Made by a program: the position numbers and the translations under genes. A stretch of DNA of 64,000 bases from Purshia tridentata (taxonomy: Eukaryota > Streptophyta > Magnoliopsida > Rosales > Rosaceae). The notes beneath the pieces are model-generated. The model was not told the DNA's origin, searched no databases, and was given only the letters and a program-made list of their open reading frames with translations. Positions 59,975 through 64,000 of the stretch are shown one piece after another (the first letter of the stretch is position 1; each line of letters starts with the position of its first letter). Location: NCBI GenBank assembly GCA_003254885.1, contig QANT01008670.1, positions 30,159 to 94,158 of the forward strand, written 5' to 3'.

Positions 59975-62514
59975 TTAGACGATTGCTGCTCTCAGTCTCC
60001 TTTTCAACTCCTCCCTGTATACAAAGGAAGGGCAAATTGCATCAAAATCACATCAACCTTATATGCAACAAATTTAAAGGTGTTTTTTTTTTACCAAACT
60101 TAAATTACCTTGTAAGTTGTCTGTCAAGAGTTGAAGCAGATAAAAGCCCCCTATTCTCTTCAGCCCTCCTTAAAAGGTAAGGCAATACCAACTCTATAGG
60201 TCCGAATGGCATATACTTGCTGACTTGAAACCCTGCATTTTTCAGACCATAGGAAAGAGACTCTGACATTCCATATAGCTGTGCAAATTCAAGCTTCTGG
60301 TGCACCTTCCCAATCCCAATTGCATGTGCTTTTGCAGCTGCCAGTTTCCCTATTTGCAATCAAAATTTTGAATCAGGCATGTTAGAGAAAAACCCAGAAT
60401 GCAGTTTCAACTTTAAACATTTCTGCAAAACTCTAAAAAGTGTCTGATTTCCTTTACCCGATTCCACATTATGGGTTGCAAGAACAACTTTATCAGAGCC
60501 ATTTGCAATCCTGTCAAGCATGAAAGAAGCACAACCATTGAAGCAGTCGTGCGTCTCCTCAATGCTATTGTGAATAGGAGAGTCATAGCCCAAGGAAGAA
60601 GCTAGTTTTGTCTCACTTGACATATAAGCACCCCTCACCACTTTGAACCCCATTGGAACACCCATTTTGTCTGCAGCCTTTGTTGCCAGCAACAATCTTT
60701 CCTTTGCATCTTTCAAGTAAGCTTGTATTGTGCCATAAACAATTGGGTTGTCATCTTTGTTGTACATGATCGCAGAAGAGTAAGTTAAGTAATCAATGGC
60801 GGGTTGAACCGACGTGTACTCTGCATCCACTGATAACGGGACATCGGCTTCTACACACTTTCCAGATAGTTTTTGTATTCTCTGGTGGACCAAATGGAGA
60901 TCATGCTCTTCTTCAGGAGTTAATGGTTCTGGTTTTTTAAGGGTGTGATAGAGAGGGCTGGACTCAGAGAAAATGGGGAAGGTATCAAGCTTCCATGGGA
61001 GATTGAAAGAAGGGTCTTTTTGTTGCCATCTGAGCAAGTCACTAACCCTCTCAAGCAGCCTCATGGGGCATATTGCAGTGATTTTCACAATAATAAAGCT
61101 CACCTGTCAGAAATAAACACATCATTTTCAGTTAACAAGTTACCATCACCGAACGCATATAACTCATATATAAACACGTTTTTACTGTTAGATCTTGACT
61201 GGTCTAATTATCTACTAATAGAGTAATATTATATTACTTTTTTACTGTACGTTAAATATATTTATATTATGATTCAGTTATTAATATTCCACACATTGAA
61301 CTCCAAAGCGAAACAAAACTTTGCCAAGGAATTTCCTTGTCTATAGCAGTGCCTTTTTTGACAAGTCACAGCAAGAACTTTTCTTTGGAATATAGCAGTG
61401 GATACCATTCCAAGCCAAGATTCTTAGTTTTTTGGTTGGGTCAAGGTCATTGGTAGCTAAGATTCAGCTGGTACGTGCAGCTTTCACACAGTTTGCAAAT
61501 TTCACTAGTAAAAAATTTCACGAGCGCCTGCCTTGCCACGTCGGACTGACCATGACAATTTTTGTTTCCCAGGCCAAGAAATGGGACCCACAAACCTACG
61601 TGTGCACGCCCCACTACATTTCTTTAACTTCACGCATGCATATTCTTAAAAACAAAGTCTAATTTTCTTTTTCTAAGTCTGAAGCCTCTGAACAAGAAAT
61701 TTCCAGTTCAGACAAATAAAGTTTATTTTTAAAAAATGAAAAACATAAGGACTATTTTTTTTTAAGAAAAAGAAAGAAATCTAATTTGCAATCTGGGACT
61801 TTTATTGATATGAAGAACTAAGTCTGAAGCCTCTGAACAAGAAATTTCCAGTTCAGACAAATATCTAAAGTTTATTTTTAAAAAATGAAAAACATAAGGA
61901 CTATTTTTTTTTTTAAGAAAAAGAAAGAAATCTAATTTTGCAATCTGGGACTTTTATTGATATGAAGAACTTACAGAAGAAGGAGGAAGCGACTTGGTGG
62001 ATTGGACGGTGTCCAAGAAGCCCTCCAAGTTCCGGTCACAAGCGTCGTTGTCGCCGGCGTACTCCAAAGCGTAAACCAGCATCCCTCTGAGCCCGGCCTC
62101 GTTGAGTTTCATCACCGACCTCCCGGCGGCGACGGCGTCATCGCCGGCGCAGAAGTGCTCGTAAAAAGTGGACCTTATGAACCCCAATATGACATCCTTG
62201 ATCACCGGAGCGTCCATGAGCCTGGACCTCATCAACCACATTCCCATGTCCACCATGGGCTCCACGGCAACCATGTGCAGCGTGGCAGAGGCCCGCAAAA
62301 GCTCCGACGTGGACACCGAGGCGAAGAGCTTGTGTGAGTCTTCGAGGCCGGAGATGGTCGCGTTGGTGGTCACGGTGGTGGATGTGGTTTGTTGGGGCTT
62401 TTCCGCCTTGTCAGCGAAGACGGCGGAGATGGTGGTGGAGGAGGTAGAGGCGGAGTTGAGCGGCCTCAGGGTTTTCAGGAGCTTCGATGCTGCCGGGAGT
62501 GAACGGTTGGCCAT
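59975..62514 (-). CDS. ProDH: Proline dehydrogenase, mitochondrial
   Basis: Four exons, 61975-62514, 60458-61103, 60109-60349 and 59975-60014, join in phase and encode 488 residues. The enzyme is FAD-dependent, sits at the inner mitochondrial membrane and oxidises proline to pyrroline-5-carboxylate, feeding electrons to the respiratory chain. The first 60 or so residues are a Ser/Thr-rich targeting leader. The catalytic barrel has typical plant blocks: ASTSELLRASATLHMVA-like start, KITAICPMRLLERVSDLLRW, VPLSVDAEYTSVQPAIDY, YGTIQAYLKDAKERL, MGFKVVRGAYMSSE, VVLATHNVESG, EFAQLYGMSESLS and SKYMPFGP. The substrate-binding pair of arginines is in YLLRRAEENRG, and the tail is RQLTREELKRRLRAAIV. The last exon is only 40 bases. 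In Arabidopsis the gene is induced by proline and rehydration and repressed by drought. Confidence 0.94.
61674..61969. repeat. 145-bp tandem duplication in ProDH intron 1
   Basis: Two nearly identical units, about 61674-61818 and 61819-61969, lie in intron 1 immediately beside the exon-1 donor. Both contain CTGAAGCCTCTGAACAAG, ATTTCCAGTTCAGAC, a T-run and GGGACTTTTATTGATATG. They differ by a few bases and by T-run length, so the event is recent. Unit two abuts the donor at 61974; in unit one the matching position has lost the GT. Confidence 0.92.
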
Positions 62515-63429
62515 TCAATGATGCGACTTCTCTGCACCCAAAAATTGAAACGATTACTTTTACTCTTTGCTTTCTCTCTCTCACAATCTCAACGTTTTTT
62601 TGCTATTTGTGGCTGTGATGGATGGACCTGATGATGCTTTGGTTGTTTGGACTGTGGGTGATGCTCAAACGCTGAGGCCCTCACAGTGGTTATATAGGCA
62701 ATTCAAGAGATTTTACACCGGGGTAATTCGGTCTTTCAATCAAATTTCACATCCCTGTAACATAAATCTCCTTGACTTTTGACCTCGTGCCTGGATTTTC
62801 GTTGGTGAGATTCAGTTCCTGCATGTGATCGCGAGACGTACTAGATAATTGGCGTAGTTGGCGAGCAAGTAGATGCCGACAAGGGGATCTTCAGAAAATT
62901 ACGCGCTCAAATCATGCGTGATTGCACGCAGTAATTTTGGACGTTGAGTGCGGCTTCGCTGGTATTACGCGCGTGTGAGTTGGTCTGACGGGATAAGCAG
63001 TCCAATTGGATCTTACGTGGAGCCACGGAATCTTCATCCTTTGTACGAATCCATTTGCCAGCCGTCAAATGATTTTTTTTCCTTTCCAGAAATTTCTGAA
63101 AATAGGAAATTCAATATTATATTGTTTAGTTGGGCTTCGGCATGAGCTAGAATAATGTCACAGTGTCAGACTTGACTCATCACTTAATCGTCACATGTTT
63201 CATTTTTTAATTTGAATTCCCTTTTCTATTTATTATTAATTGTTTTAATCATAATTAAGTATTATAAATTCAAAATGGGGTTCTTTTTTTTTTTTTGCAA
63301 CGAAATACTTTTTCTTCAGCATTAAAGTTTTCTTTTAATAATATATTACTAAAGAAAATCTGAATTTAAATTTAATATGAACCTCATTTATTTTAAATAA
63401 ATTCAATTAACCAATAAAAACAAAAGGAC
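62515..63429. promoter_or_regulatory. ProDH upstream region with ACTCAT element
   Basis: This is the 5' flank of ProDH. TGACTCAT at 63173-63180 includes ACTCAT, the proline- and hypo-osmolarity-responsive element of Arabidopsis ProDH bound by group S1 bZIP factors, about 660 bp upstream of the start. It also fits a GCN4-type bZIP site. I see no other gene here; the frame at 62948-63145 has no domain. Confidence 0.4.
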
Positions 63430-63889
63430 AATACTTAAGTCCTTAAGCTTGAGGACCAACTTTGTCTTTAAGCTCTCAAAAAATCATAGTTTCGTCATGT
63501 CGGATCAAGATTAAAACCGTTCAATTTTTAGATCACTTAATAAAGATTATTTTTGGAAAAAATCAACTCAATCGGAAATTGTTTAATTGTATAACTGTTA
63601 ACAAATAGATACATGATTTAGTCTTTCAACTATGACTTTATATTTATTCATTAACAATTGTATAACCAAACAATTTCCAATTGAGTTGATTTTTTATAGA
63701 GATAATCTTTATTAAGTAATCTAAAAATTGAACGGTTTTGATTTTGAACTGGCATGACAGAATTATGATTTTTGGCGAATTTGAGGACTGAAAATTGAAC
63801 GATTCTGATTTTGAACCGGCATAACAAAATTATAATTTTTGACGATTTTAAAGATAAAGTTGGTCCTTAAACTTGAGGACCCAAGCATT
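63430..63889. mobile_element. Fold-back (MITE-like) element with long inverted repeats
   Basis: The left arm (63430 to about 63600) and right arm (about 63650-63889) are inverted copies of each other. Matches include GGACCAACTTTGTCTTTAA against its complement at the far end, AAAACCGTTCAATTTTTAGAT against ATCTAAAAATTGAACGGTTTT, and AATCAACTCAATCGGAAATTG against CAATTTCCAATTGAGTTGATT. The right arm also has an internal 67-bp duplication (from 63724 and 63791). No coding frame is present, and I could not define a target-site duplication. Confidence 0.85.
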
Positions 63890-64000
63890 TTTTAAGACAA
63901 AATACTGCTAGACTTGCCCATTTCTCATCAAACATTTCTCACAAAATTATGTAGTCACCGTAGTTGTATTTTATTTTAAGCTCATTTTGCGACCTCTCAT

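Noticed and set aside
1-64000. CRISPR arrays, operons, phage or bacterial mobile systems, rRNA genes
   Set aside because: None seen. The window is spliced plant nuclear DNA. tRNA genes were not searched exhaustively by eye and could have been missed.

Overview
The window is nuclear DNA from a flowering plant. Genes have short exons with GT-AG introns and AT-rich spacers, and several carry organelle-targeting leaders. The families are plant-specific (CONSTANS, GLUTAMINE DUMPER, SOB5-like, FBD F-box, KIN/LEA, NIK receptor kinase). Gene content and order suggest a woody eudicot, probably Rosaceae (Prunus-like). That is inference; no marker here proves the species. All gene names come from reading translated sequence and recalled family motifs; no search was run. 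Exon joins were worked out by hand from splice sites and reading phase.

Layout. 1-12 kb: a SOFL gene, then three minus-strand GLUTAMINE DUMPER (GDU) loci in a decaying tandem array: one intact, one split, one with an altered VIMAG motif. 14.7-17 kb: a group Ia CONSTANS gene (two B-boxes, CCT, two exons). 20.8-22.3 kb: an F-box/FBD/LRR gene. 23.3-26.2 kb: an 11-exon NIK-type receptor kinase. 26.2-32.3 kb: a long gene-free spacer. 32.3-34.3 kb: a P-class PPR gene. 34.8-41.1 kb: a nested segmental duplication with one intact FBA-type F-box gene, two broken F-box copies, a KIN/LEA gene and its 3' relic, a non-LTR element fragment with target-site duplication, and two copies of the RRP7 leader. 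41.1-44.5 kb: RRP7 (rRNA processing), with a duplicated 147-bp exon. 45.8-48.4 kb: S-adenosylmethionine decarboxylase with both conserved uORFs. 49.9-53.3 kb: a TBC RabGAP. 55.1-58.2 kb: a protease-less FtsH (FTSHI3-like) in divergent orientation. 60-62.5 kb: proline dehydrogenase. 63.4-63.9 kb: a fold-back MITE-like element.

The genes do not form one pathway. From memory, their neighbourhood matches two pairs of Arabidopsis segments. CO, SAMDC, KIN, PPR, RabGAP, NIK1 and FTSHI3 recall At5g158xx-160xx and At3g023xx-024xx. GDU, ProDH and RRP7 recall At5g387xx and At3g307xx. The window therefore looks like a less fractionated ancestral block. I see no prokaryotic-type system, CRISPR array or obvious new multi-gene system. 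The most unusual content is the GDU array, the nested F-box/KIN/RRP7 duplication, the RRP7 exon duplication and the recent tandem repeat at the ProDH exon-1 donor.
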